A DNA stretch of 5,294 nt from an uncultured Planctomycetaceae bacterium (lineage in GTDB: Bacteria; Planctomycetota; Planctomycetia; Planctomycetales; Planctomycetaceae). Below are positions 1 to 5,294 of the stretch, in pieces. Within the stretch, counting starts at the first letter, position 1; every line of letters starts with the position of its first letter. The notes below the pieces were generated by a model. It saw nothing but the letters and a program-made list of their open reading frames with translations. It was not told where the DNA came from and searched no databases. The stretch is taken from assembly GCA_937975745.1 (NCBI GenBank), contig CALJUK010000325.1:1-5294 (forward strand). The letters are read 5' to 3'. Both the position numbers and the translations under genes were made by a program.

Positions 1-12
1 CGCAGATTCGAT

Positions 13-56
13 TCACCAACCGCGCGATCTCACCAACCGCGCGATCTCACCAACCG
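13..56. repeat. 17-bp tandem repeat (2.6 copies) spanning a stop codon
   Basis: Two identical 17-bp units (13-29 and 30-46, plus-strand TCACCAACCGCGCGATC) are followed by a 10-bp partial third copy (47-56) that runs into the coding end of the minus-strand gene. Each copy carries TCA, which is TGA on the minus strand, at 13-15, 30-32 and 47-49. Because 17 is not a multiple of 3, the three TGA codons fall in three different frames. The copy at 47-49 is the real stop of the Gly/Tyr/Arg protein. The array most likely arose by slippage or duplication of the gene's 3' end; any function is unproven. Confidence 0.9.
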
Positions 57-370
57 TAGTAGCCGAATCCGAAGCCCGGGGTCCGAATCGTGATACCACT
101 CCCGTAGCCGTAGTAACCAGCGCGACCGAAGGAGTTGTAGCCACGACCATAGTACCCGCGGTCGTAGCCACGACCGTAGCCACGATAGTGCGGTTGAAAT
201 CTACCATAGCCGTAACCACGGGAAAAACCGCGGTCGTAGCCACGCGAATAGCTCGGACCACACCCTCTGCGGCCGCCATGACGATGCGATGCTTCGGCAG
301 TTGCGGGGGGGAGCACCAACAGGGACAATCCGCCGACCGCAGCCAACGCTAACAAGGTGCGTTTCAACAT
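47..370 (-). CDS. Small secreted Gly/Tyr/Arg-rich repetitive protein
   Basis: This 107-aa protein of unknown function is probably exported. Residues 1-27 form a Sec-type signal peptide: Lys3 and Arg4, a hydrophobic core at about 5-21, then two possible signal peptidase I sites (ATA ending at 25, AEA ending at 27). The mature part is low complexity, dominated by Gly, Tyr and Arg. RGYDRG occurs twice (43-48 and 67-72) among RGY, GRGY and YYG motifs, and it ends in an aromatic/Gly tail, GFGFGYYGW. There is one Cys (37). No enzymatic domain is visible. The ATG at 368-370 is well supported by GAAGGAG at a 7-nt spacing. Small exported Gly/Tyr-rich proteins are common in Planctomycetes, and a cell-envelope or matrix role is only a guess. 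The reading frame is intact and real; the function is unknown. It diverges from the citrate synthase homologue across about 500 bp. Confidence 0.85.
   Translation of the reverse strand: MLKRTLLALAAVGGLSLLVLPPATAEASHRHGGRRGCGPSYSRGYDRGFSRGYGYGRFQPHYRGYGRGYDRGYYGRGYNSFGRAGYYGYGSGITIRTPGFGFGYYGW
156..244. repeat. 17-bp direct repeat inside the Gly/Tyr/Arg gene
   Basis: CCGCGGTCGTAGCCACG occurs identically at 156-172 and 228-244, offset by 72 bp (24 codons, in frame). On the minus strand it encodes RGYDRG. Shorter variants of GTAGCCACGA lie between the copies. This fits growth of the protein by in-frame duplication, not a mobile or CRISPR repeat. Confidence 0.85.
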
Positions 371-377
371 TGCTCTA

Positions 378-384
378 CTCCTTC
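378..384 (-). promoter_or_regulatory. Shine-Dalgarno for the Gly/Tyr/Arg protein gene
   Basis: On the minus strand this reads GAAGGAG, seven bases upstream of the ATG at 368-370. It is a near-consensus ribosome binding site and fixes this start. Confidence 0.8.
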
Positions 385-505
385 AATCGTTGCGCGATGC
401 GCGGCTTCCAGTCGCTTCATGCGTGGTGGAAGTCATTCAGTTTCGTTCGTCGCCAACTTCCAGTTGTGCGAGCAGACTCTATCGGTCTCTGTCTCGCATT
501 ATCGA

Positions 506-520
506 TGCCGAACAACGGCA
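506..520. repeat. Short inverted repeat TGCCG-AACAA-CGGCA
   Basis: A perfect 5-bp inverted repeat with a 5-nt spacer. It lies immediately upstream, on the minus strand, of the GATAAT that could be the -10 of the Gly/Tyr/Arg gene, so it would sit in that promoter's spacer. It could be an operator, but repeats this short arise often by chance. Confidence 0.3.
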
Positions 521-686
521 CTGAAACAACACAAAACGCCATAACTATCTATCAAACTAATACTTACAGTTCTAGATCCGATAGTGACTTGCAAGAACAT
601 TTCTTCTCAATGTGTCGCAACTCCGCGAATCGCGCCATCAATTCGACAACAATCGTCCTGGTCGAACAGCAGAAGCGACCGACGAC

Positions 687-702
687 ATGCAGGCCTCTGC
701 AT
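687..702. repeat. Inverted repeat ATGCAG-GCCT-CTGCAT
   Basis: A perfect 6-bp inverted repeat with a 4-nt loop, about 175 bp upstream of the citrate synthase homologue. No T-tract follows on either strand, so it does not look like an intrinsic terminator. It may be a protein-binding site, an RNA hairpin in a long leader, or chance. Confidence 0.35.
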
Positions 703-876
703 TCCTGATGACCGTGCTGGCAACTGGCCAGGTTTCGAATTGGTCGGAAGATCATGGCCCCGGTCACTTCGGCCCACGGGCATCGGGCTCTACAATGCGG
801 TTTGCACGATTGCCCTCACACACCGGCCTTTGCTTTCACCCAACCCCTCGGTACTTGCATCAGACTGGCAGGACGC

Positions 877-1992
877 ATGGCAAGCGACGTCTACAGTCCG
901 GGACTCTTTGGAGTTGTCGCCGGCGAAACCGGTGTCTCGTCGCTGGGAGGAGGCCTACGTCTGCGCGGCTACGCGATCGAGGAACTGGCGGAGAACGCCA
1001 GTTTCATGGAGGTTGCCTATCTGCTGCTCCACGAAGAATTGCCCACTTCCGAGGAACTGGCCGACTTCCTGTCCATTCTGATTGAGGCGGAAGAACTTCC
1101 CCCGCTGGTCTCTGAACTGCTGGAACGCTTGCCGTTGCATGTGGATCTGATGGAGATTCTGCGGAGCGGTGTCAGCCTAATCGGCCACTTCGATCTGCAT
1201 GCCGATGGCGACGACGCCGGCGCACACGTCGTCAAAACACAGAGATTGCTGGCTGTTCTTCCGCTGCTGATCTCGTATCGCTGGCGTTTGGCGAACGGAT
1301 TGAGCCGCGTACAAAGCGACCCTCAACTCGGTTTTGCGGCAAACCTGTTTCGTCTGATTCACAATCGAGAACCGAGCGAACTTGAGGATCGCGCGCTCGA
1401 CGTGACATTGACACTCCACGCCGAACACGAACTGACGCCTTCGACGTTTGCGGCCCGAGTCGTCGCCTCCACCGCAACGGACTACTATTCGGCGATCACC
1501 GCGGCCATTGGCGCCGCAAAAGGCGCGTTTCATGGGGCACCCAATCCGGAAGTGATCCAGACGATTCAGCGGGCGGGTGATCCGGAATCGGCTCGGAAGT
1601 GGGTCCTGGAGGCTCTCCGCAGCGGACAGCGAATCATGGGATTCGGACGCCGCGTCCAGAAATCGCCCGACTCGCGGGCCGAGGTTCTGACTCCCCTCTG
1701 TCGGCAACTGGCGGTGGCGCGAGGGCTCGAACAGTTTGAAGCCACGGCGTTGGCCATCGAGCTCACGTTGTCCGAGGAGCTGGGGATTCTACCGAATCTG
1801 ATTTGGCCCGCGTCGCGCGTATTCCATTACCTGCAGTTCCAGCCGGAACTCTACCGGCCTCTGTTCTTGGTCCGCCGGGTCACGGGTTGGTCGGCTCATA
1901 TTATCGAGCAGTTGGAAAACAACCATGTTTTCCGCCCACGAGCCCGGTACATCGGGATGAGCCAGCGGCAAGTCTCTCGCAACCGCAGGTAA
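877..1992 (+). CDS. Citrate synthase-family protein with altered active site
   Basis: This 371-aa protein has the length and motif order of bacterial type I (CitZ-like) citrate and 2-methylcitrate synthases, which condense oxaloacetate or propionyl-derived partners with acyl-CoA in the cytoplasm. Visible motifs are SPGLFGVVAGET (7-18), LRGYAIEELAE (29-39), EVAYLLLHEELPT (45-57), LHAEHEL (180-186), STFAARVVAST (189-199), a GPLHG-like GAFHG (216-220), IMGFGRRV (253-260), GWSAHIIEQLENN (337-349) and RPRARYIG (353-360). Substrate-binding His181/His184 and arginines near 267, 333-334 and 353 are kept. Of the triad known in pig enzyme (His274, His320, Asp375), only the first remains (His219): the second is Arg258 and the Asp of PNVD is Ile309 in PNLI. 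It may be inactive, repurposed or regulatory. ATG 877 is preferred because it matches the family N-terminus, though its AGGA is only 3 nt away; an in-frame ATG at 754 would add 41 unconserved residues. Confidence 0.88.
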   Translation: MASDVYSPGLFGVVAGETGVSSLGGGLRLRGYAIEELAENASFMEVAYLLLHEELPTSEELADFLSILIEAEELPPLVSELLERLPLHVDLMEILRSGVSLIGHFDLHADGDDAGAHVVKTQRLLAVLPLLISYRWRLANGLSRVQSDPQLGFAANLFRLIHNREPSELEDRALDVTLTLHAEHELTPSTFAARVVASTATDYYSAITAAIGAAKGAFHGAPNPEVIQTIQRAGDPESARKWVLEALRSGQRIMGFGRRVQKSPDSRAEVLTPLCRQLAVARGLEQFEATALAIELTLSEELGILPNLIWPASRVFHYLQFQPELYRPLFLVRRVTGWSAHIIEQLENNHVFRPRARYIGMSQRQVSRNRR

Positions 1993-2031
1993 AACAGATC
2001 GGCCGGTCACTTCAAACGCCGCCCAGTCGAA
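1993..2031. other. 39-bp convergent intergenic gap, no clear terminator
   Basis: The stops of the citrate synthase homologue (TAA, 1990-1992) and the DUF1501 gene (TGA, 2032-2034 on the minus strand) face each other. The gap holds an imperfect palindrome, GATCGGCCGGTC (1997-2008), without a loop or a T-tract on either side, so it does not read as an intrinsic terminator. Transcripts may overlap or end by Rho. Confidence 0.55.
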
Positions 2032-3465
2032 TCAGCCAAACAGACTGCGGATTGGCGCCCCGCCATCGACGATTGGAATTGGACGGTCGAGCGCGTCGGG
2101 CAATGCCAAGCCCGGATCGACTCCCAGAGCCCAGTAAATCGTGGCAGCCAAGTCTTCGGGAGTGACGGGCGCATCGACGACGTCCGACGCTTTCTCATCG
2201 GAAAGACCGTAGGTCGTGCCTCCCTGAATTCCCGCCCCGGCCAGTACGGCAGGGAACAACGTGCTCCAATGTCCGCGGCCCCAGGTTTTGTTGGGAATCG
2301 GTGTCCGGCCCATTTCCCCCATCGCCACAACCAGCGTTTCGTCCAGCAATCCACGGTCATCGAGATCGCGGAGCAGCGCTGAGGCGGCCTGGTCAAACGT
2401 CGGCAGGAGATGATGCTTCACATCGTCGCTGTTTCGATGCGAGTCCCAACTGTAGCCGTCACAGCAGTCATAATGGACCGTGACAAACCGCACGCCAGCC
2501 TCGACCAGGCGCCGTGCCATCAGACATGACTGCCCGAACAAATGCCGCCCGTAGTCATCACGTGTCTGTTCCGATTCCAGTCCCAAATTCAATGCGCGGC
2601 GGGTGTTATCCGAGGTAATCAGCGCCAGGGCTCGCTTACGGAACCGTTCGTACGTGTCGCCGTCGAGGTCCGGGAGACGATTCTGCAGCAGTTCGAAGTG
2701 GTCCAGCAGCGAGACGCGGCGGTGAATGGCCGACAGGGGGACTTCCGGCGCCAGGCCCGCGATTTGGAATGTCAGTTCCGAGTCTTCACAATCGCGCCAG
2801 TAAGGATTGTCCGTGCCCGACTTCTTTTCAATCCGTGTCGTCAAGGGGTTGTACGCCTGCCCCAGCCAGCCCGCGTATTCTCCCGGCCGAACGTACTGAC
2901 CGTTGTCCTGCAGCCGGCCTAGCCGATTGGGAAGCACGGCATAGCTGGGAAAATCCCTTTCCAGCCCGCCCGGTGACTGCTGCGTGAGATACTCCACAAC
3001 AGATCCCATGGACGGCCAGTCCTGGGGAGTGGCGCTAAAGCCGCCGCCGACCTTGATGTGCCAGCGATGTCCGGTCTGAATGTAGTGGCCGCCCCCGCTG
3101 TGATCGTTGAAATTATGAGTCATCGTCCGCACGGCAGCGAACTTGTCAGAGTTCAATGCCAAGCCCGGCAGATGTTCGGATATCAGCAGCCCCGGCGTCC
3201 GCGAATCGATCGGCTGGAACGGCCCGCGAATGTCTGAAGGAGCGTCCGGCTTCAGATCGAATGTTTCGAGTTGGCTCGGACCGCCGAACAGAAACAGAAA
3301 GATGACCGACTTGGCCCGCCCGCCACGGAACGGATCGCCCGCTTCTTCGGCAGCCAGCAGACGGGGCAGCGACAGTCCCAGTAGACCGGTTCCGCCAGCC
3401 GCCAGAATCTCACGCCGGGAGAACCCATCGCACGACATGCGCGGCTGACTGAGAATCGAGAGCAT
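2032..3465 (-). CDS. DUF1501 protein with twin-arginine signal
   Basis: This 477-aa protein belongs to DUF1501, a family of uncharacterised exported proteins related to the sulfatase/alkaline phosphatase fold and greatly expanded in Planctomycetes. The N-terminus has a Tat motif, SRREIL (16-21), after the typical CDGF, then a hydrophobic stretch to about 39, predicting folded export. Family motifs in order are GGPSQLETFDLKP (61-73), MTHNFNDHSGGG (115-126), FVTVHYD and WDSH (327-343), DRGLLDETLVVAMGEMGRTP (370-389), GRGHW (396-400), LAGAGIQGG (408-416), and the terminal RPIPIVDGGAPIRSLF (461-476). The length is normal and the gene appears complete. Position 65 is Gln where many members have His, and 398 is Gly where GRDHW is usual. 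The ATG at 3463-3465 has GAGGTGA six bases upstream. DUF1501 genes often sit beside DUF1549/DUF1553 genes; none is here. It converges with the citrate synthase homologue and diverges from the DUF1573 gene. Substrate unknown. Confidence 0.93.
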   Translation of the reverse strand: MLSILSQPRMSCDGFSRREILAAGGTGLLGLSLPRLLAAEEAGDPFRGGRAKSVIFLFLFGGPSQLETFDLKPDAPSDIRGPFQPIDSRTPGLLISEHLPGLALNSDKFAAVRTMTHNFNDHSGGGHYIQTGHRWHIKVGGGFSATPQDWPSMGSVVEYLTQQSPGGLERDFPSYAVLPNRLGRLQDNGQYVRPGEYAGWLGQAYNPLTTRIEKKSGTDNPYWRDCEDSELTFQIAGLAPEVPLSAIHRRVSLLDHFELLQNRLPDLDGDTYERFRKRALALITSDNTRRALNLGLESEQTRDDYGRHLFGQSCLMARRLVEAGVRFVTVHYDCCDGYSWDSHRNSDDVKHHLLPTFDQAASALLRDLDDRGLLDETLVVAMGEMGRTPIPNKTWGRGHWSTLFPAVLAGAGIQGGTTYGLSDEKASDVVDAPVTPEDLAATIYWALGVDPGLALPDALDRPIPIVDGGAPIRSLFG

Positions 3466-3470
3466 CGTTT

Positions 3471-3477
3471 CACCTCG
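3471..3477 (-). promoter_or_regulatory. Shine-Dalgarno for the DUF1501 gene
   Basis: On the minus strand this reads GAGGTGA, close to consensus, with its last base five bases before the ATG at 3463-3465. It favours this start over the in-frame Met at residue 10. Confidence 0.7.
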
Positions 3478-3607
3478 AAGCGGAGAGTCCTGCCTGCCAG
3501 AAAACGATCGCCGTGCGCACCGCGTCTAACAGATCAATGTATCGACATAAGTCTACCCGAAACCGCATCCCAACCTCAACGACAATTCGCCCCTCGTCCG
3601 AGCCGTC

Positions 3608-3636
3608 TTGCCGTCAATCCGGTCTTCTGCTAGAAA
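3608..3636 (+). promoter_or_regulatory. Candidate promoter for the DUF1573 gene
   Basis: TTGCCG (3608-3613), a 17-bp spacer and TAGAAA (3631-3636), with TG one base before the -10 hexamer (an extended -10). Each hexamer matches the sigma-70 consensus at four of six positions. The start of transcription would be near 3643, giving a leader of about 124 nt. Planctomycete promoters are poorly defined and this is only a sequence resemblance. Confidence 0.3.
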
Positions 3637-3755
3637 CCGGCCCCCATCTCTGTGCCGATTTCGTCGTGCGAATCATGTTTCCGGCTACGATCTCAGCATC
3701 CCTGCGTGACATATCGGATGTTCCGGCGGAAGGATCCGTCATCGTTCAACGACTC

Positions 3756-3762
3756 GGAGGGG
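3756..3762 (+). promoter_or_regulatory. Strong Shine-Dalgarno deciding a GTG start
   Basis: GGAGGGG contains GGAGG (3756-3760) six bases before GTG at 3767-3769. This near-perfect anti-16S match supports initiation at GTG; no ATG lies nearby in frame. Confidence 0.75.
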
Positions 3763-3766
3763 TCTC

Positions 3767-4609
3767 GTGTCTCCATCGTCCACCACGATTCCGGTTGCCT
3801 TTGTGAACCGCCTCGCCGGCAAAAACGGACCACTTCTGCTGGTTTGCGTTCCGGTCCTGCTGGCGGTCGTCTTTCACGGTCTGGGATCCCGCCAGCGGGA
3901 ACTAACGACACGCCGCGAACAACCTTCCCTCGTCTTCAACCAGTATCTCGTCAATCTGGGAACCGTTCCCCCGGACGAGTATGTCCATGCCCGATTCGTA
4001 TTTCAAAACAAAGGGACTCGGCCCGTGACGGTCTCGGACCTCAAGCCGAGTTGCGGCTGCCTGAACCCGAGGCTGGAAAAGCGAATCTACGAACCGGGCG
4101 AGTCCGGAGAATTCTTCGTACGCGTCTCCACCGCTAACGAACAGCCGGGGCCACAAGAGTACTTTGTCGATGTGAACTACAACGACGGCCAGCCCCGTAC
4201 AACGCGAACCACGTTTAAGGTCACACTGCCGAAGTTGAGCGTCACAGTCGCTCCGAAAGCGATCATCTTCTATCAACTCAGCGAGGGGGAGACGACCCGC
4301 GAAGTGGTCGTGACCGACCGGCGGAATCGGACGCTGACGCCACTCGACGTCGGGTGCGAGCCGATGCTGGCCAAAGCCAAGATTTCCGACATCAATGATC
4401 TGGGAGACGGACGGCGGGAAATCCGCTTGAAAGTCACGGTCTCGGGGAAAGCGGCCCCGGGTCGGCAGCACGCAATGATCACCATGACGACAGACGACCC
4501 CGTCTTTCCGGTGATTCGCGTTCCGGTCATCATCGAGGGTGCGTCGTCCACTCCACTGGCTAAGGCCGGCAACGTCGACCGTCCGTCGGACGAAGCCTCC
4601 CGGCAGTAA
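3767..4609 (+). CDS. Membrane-anchored DUF1573 protein
   Basis: This 280-aa protein of unknown function starts at GTG (read as Met). Residues 22-39 form one transmembrane segment or uncleaved signal anchor after a short N-terminus with Arg15 and Lys19, so the rest should be outside the cytoplasm. Residues about 53-122 are a DUF1573 domain, an Ig-like beta-sandwich family: NLGTVPPDEYVHARFVFQNK (63-82), then the hallmark PSCGC (94-98) with Cys96 and Cys98, and EPGESGEFFV (109-118). A second beta-rich region, about 155-258, resembles another Ig-like module (TMTTDDPVFPVIRVPVIIEG, 239-258). The last 22 residues are polar and probably disordered. DUF1573 proteins are common in Planctomycetes and Bacteroidetes, usually as envelope proteins without a known reaction. 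Cys27 lies within the membrane segment and is not in a lipobox. hemL follows 118 bp downstream on the same strand; co-transcription is possible but unproven, and no functional link is evident. Confidence 0.88.
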   Translation: MSPSSTTIPVAFVNRLAGKNGPLLLVCVPVLLAVVFHGLGSRQRELTTRREQPSLVFNQYLVNLGTVPPDEYVHARFVFQNKGTRPVTVSDLKPSCGCLNPRLEKRIYEPGESGEFFVRVSTANEQPGPQEYFVDVNYNDGQPRTTRTTFKVTLPKLSVTVAPKAIIFYQLSEGETTREVVVTDRRNRTLTPLDVGCEPMLAKAKISDINDLGDGRREIRLKVTVSGKAAPGRQHAMITMTTDDPVFPVIRVPVIIEGASSTPLAKAGNVDRPSDEASRQ

Positions 4610-4631
4610 ACGAGACGTGGACGCGGTGCGG

Positions 4632-4661
4632 TTGCGGGAGCTTGCCCCAGAGCGCTATCAT
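4632..4661 (+). promoter_or_regulatory. Candidate hemL promoter
   Basis: TTGCGG (4632-4637), an 18-bp spacer and TATCAT (4656-4661, five of six bases of the -10 consensus), in the 118-bp gap before hemL. It would give a leader of about 60 nt and independent transcription of hemL. The -35 match is weak (three of six). Confidence 0.27.
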
Positions 4662-4727
4662 TCGGGGAGAGCCATCCTGCCCACTGACACTCTTTGCTCC
4701 CAGATCAATCGGAAAGTGCCCGCCGAC

Positions 4728-5294
4728 ATGACGCCTAACCGTGACCGAAGCCGCTCCGACTTCCATCGCGCCTGCCAGTCCATTCCCGGTGGTGTAAACA
4801 GCCCGGCGCGTGCCTTTGGGGCAGTCGGCGGCGAGCCGCTGTTCATCGAGCGAGGAGCGGGCCAATACTTATATGACGTCGACGGAAATCAACTGCTCGA
4901 TTACGTCGGCTCGTGGGGGCCACTGATCCTGGGTCACGGCCACCCGGCTGTTCTCGAAGCGGTCACCCGGGCGCTGCCCCTCGGAACAAGTTTCGGAGCC
5001 CCGACGGAGATTGAACCCGAACTGGCAGAACTGATCATCCAGGCCGTGCCATCCATCGAGCAAGTCCGGATGGTCAGCTCTGGAACAGAAGCCACTATGA
5101 GTGCCGTTCGGCTTTCACGCGGCTTCACCGGTCGTGATCTTGTCGTCAAGTTTACCGGCTGCTACCACGGCCACGTGGACAGCTTGCTGGTTCAAGCCGG
5201 CAGTGGAGCCCTCACACTGGGAGTTCCCTCCAGCCCGGGTGTGCCCCGCGGCTGCACGGCAGACACGTTGGCCTTGGAGTACAACGACTGTGAG
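4728..5294 (+). CDS. hemL: Glutamate-1-semialdehyde 2,1-aminomutase, N-terminal part
   Basis: HemL is a cytoplasmic PLP enzyme that converts glutamate-1-semialdehyde to 5-aminolevulinate, the last step of the C5 route to haem and other tetrapyrroles. The window shows 189 of roughly 430 residues and ends exactly after a codon; no stop is seen. Recognised motifs are IPGGVNSPARAF (19-30), GQYLYDVDGNQLLDYVGSWG (45-64), GPLILGHGHP (64-73), FGAPTEIE (89-96), the PLP-phosphate loop SSGTEA (117-122), GCYHGHVDSLL (144-154) with the aromatic residue expected to stack on PLP at Tyr146, and GSGALTLGVPSSPGVP (158-173). The catalytic lysine, expected near residue 265-275, lies beyond the window. ATG 4728 fits the usual HemL N-terminus. 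The Shine-Dalgarno is poor (GGAAAG at 4711-4716, 11 nt away); an in-frame GTG at 4716 would add only four residues. Identity is secure from the signature motifs. Confidence 0.95.
   Translation, partial: MTPNRDRSRSDFHRACQSIPGGVNSPARAFGAVGGEPLFIERGAGQYLYDVDGNQLLDYVGSWGPLILGHGHPAVLEAVTRALPLGTSFGAPTEIEPELAELIIQAVPSIEQVRMVSSGTEATMSAVRLSRGFTGRDLVVKFTGCYHGHVDSLLVQAGSGALTLGVPSSPGVPRGCTADTLALEYNDCE

Larger units (their letters stand above)
371..876. other. Long intergenic region between two divergent genes
   Basis: These 506 bp separate the minus-strand Gly/Tyr/Arg gene from the plus-strand citrate synthase homologue. I see no convincing gene here; open frames crossing it lack a ribosome site and protein-like composition. 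About 521-600 is AT-rich (roughly 35% GC by hand count) compared with the GC-rich surroundings, so promoters probably lie here. Weak candidates are GATAAT on the minus strand (498-503, no good -35) for the left gene, and TACAAT on the plus strand (791-796, no good -35), about 80 bp before the ATG at 877. Inverted repeats at 506-520 and 687-702 are listed separately. Confidence 0.6.
3466..3766. other. Divergent intergenic region between DUF1501 and DUF1573 genes
   Basis: These 301 bp should hold promoters for both diverging genes. Frames crossing the region have no ribosome site or recognisable protein. The best promoter-like match on the plus strand is at 3608-3636 (listed separately). On the minus strand nothing better than scattered partial matches is visible around 3535-3560, where composition is locally AT-richer. 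Confidence 0.55.

Noticed and set aside
13..56. CRISPR array
   Set aside because: The units are directly abutting 17-bp copies with no spacers, and they overlap a gene's stop codon.
754..876. N-terminal extension of the citrate synthase homologue from an in-frame ATG at 754
   Set aside because: The added 41 residues are His/Cys/Pro-rich and unlike the family N-terminus, while Met at 877 is followed at once by the conserved SPGLFGVVAGET segment. No good ribosome site precedes 754.
584..1085. Two plus-strand open frames of about 160 codons overlapping the citrate synthase start
   Set aside because: They run out of frame through a well-recognised gene, have no ribosome site, and their Arg/Ser-rich translations look like frame shadows of GC-rich DNA.
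1177..1707. 176-codon minus-strand open frame antisense to the citrate synthase homologue
   Set aside because: It is fully contained in a gene with strong family motifs on the other strand, and its composition shows no domain, signal or start site.
1993..2031. Bidirectional intrinsic terminator between the convergent genes
   Set aside because: The only palindrome (1997-2008) has no loop and no flanking T-tract, so the pattern of an intrinsic terminator is missing.
2007..2396. 129-codon minus-strand frame at the 3' end of the DUF1501 gene
   Set aside because: It is an alternative frame of the DUF1501 gene, whose own frame keeps family motifs to its last residues; no frameshift is needed.
3902..4471. 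189-codon minus-strand open frame antisense to the DUF1573 gene
   Set aside because: The plus-strand frame has the membrane anchor, CGC motif and strong Shine-Dalgarno; the antisense frame has none of these and is a shadow.
4632..4649. Hairpin terminator after the DUF1573 gene (GGG...CCC around 4636-4648)
   Set aside because: Only three clear base pairs and no T-run follow; it is too weak to call.

Overview
This window looks like chromosomal DNA from a planctomycete, probably of the Planctomycetaceae/Gimesiaceae type. The reasons are a Tat-exported DUF1501 protein (a family strongly expanded in Planctomycetes), a membrane-anchored DUF1573 protein, a small secreted Gly/Tyr/Arg-rich protein, moderately high GC and long intergenic gaps. 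The lineage is inferred from protein families only; there is no rRNA or other marker here.

Layout, left to right. (1) Positions 47-370, minus strand: a 107-aa secreted low-complexity Gly/Tyr/Arg protein. Its stop codon lies in a 17-bp tandem repeat (13-56) that places TGA in all three frames. (2) Positions 371-876: a roughly 500-bp intergenic region between two diverging genes, partly AT-rich, with short inverted repeats. (3) Positions 877-1992, plus strand: a 371-aa type I citrate synthase-family protein. Its fold motifs are well preserved, but two of the three catalytic-triad positions are replaced (His to Arg, Asp to Ile). (4) Positions 2032-3465, minus strand: a 477-aa DUF1501 protein with a twin-arginine signal, convergent with the citrate synthase homologue across 39 bp. 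(5) Positions 3466-3766: a divergent intergenic region with one candidate promoter. (6) Positions 3767-4609, plus strand: a 280-aa DUF1573 protein starting at GTG behind a strong Shine-Dalgarno. (7) Positions 4728-5294, plus strand: the first 189 codons of hemL (glutamate-1-semialdehyde 2,1-aminomutase), cut by the window edge.

The genes do not form an obvious pathway. Only the DUF1573 gene and hemL are co-directional neighbours, and their 118-bp gap leaves an operon uncertain. HemL makes 5-aminolevulinate for tetrapyrrole synthesis; the DUF1501 and DUF1573 proteins act outside the cytoplasm or at the membrane with unknown roles; the citrate synthase homologue may not make citrate. I see no mobile element, CRISPR array, RNA gene or defence system. 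The two most interesting items are the citrate synthase homologue with a lost catalytic triad and the tandem repeat that duplicates the stop codon in three frames.
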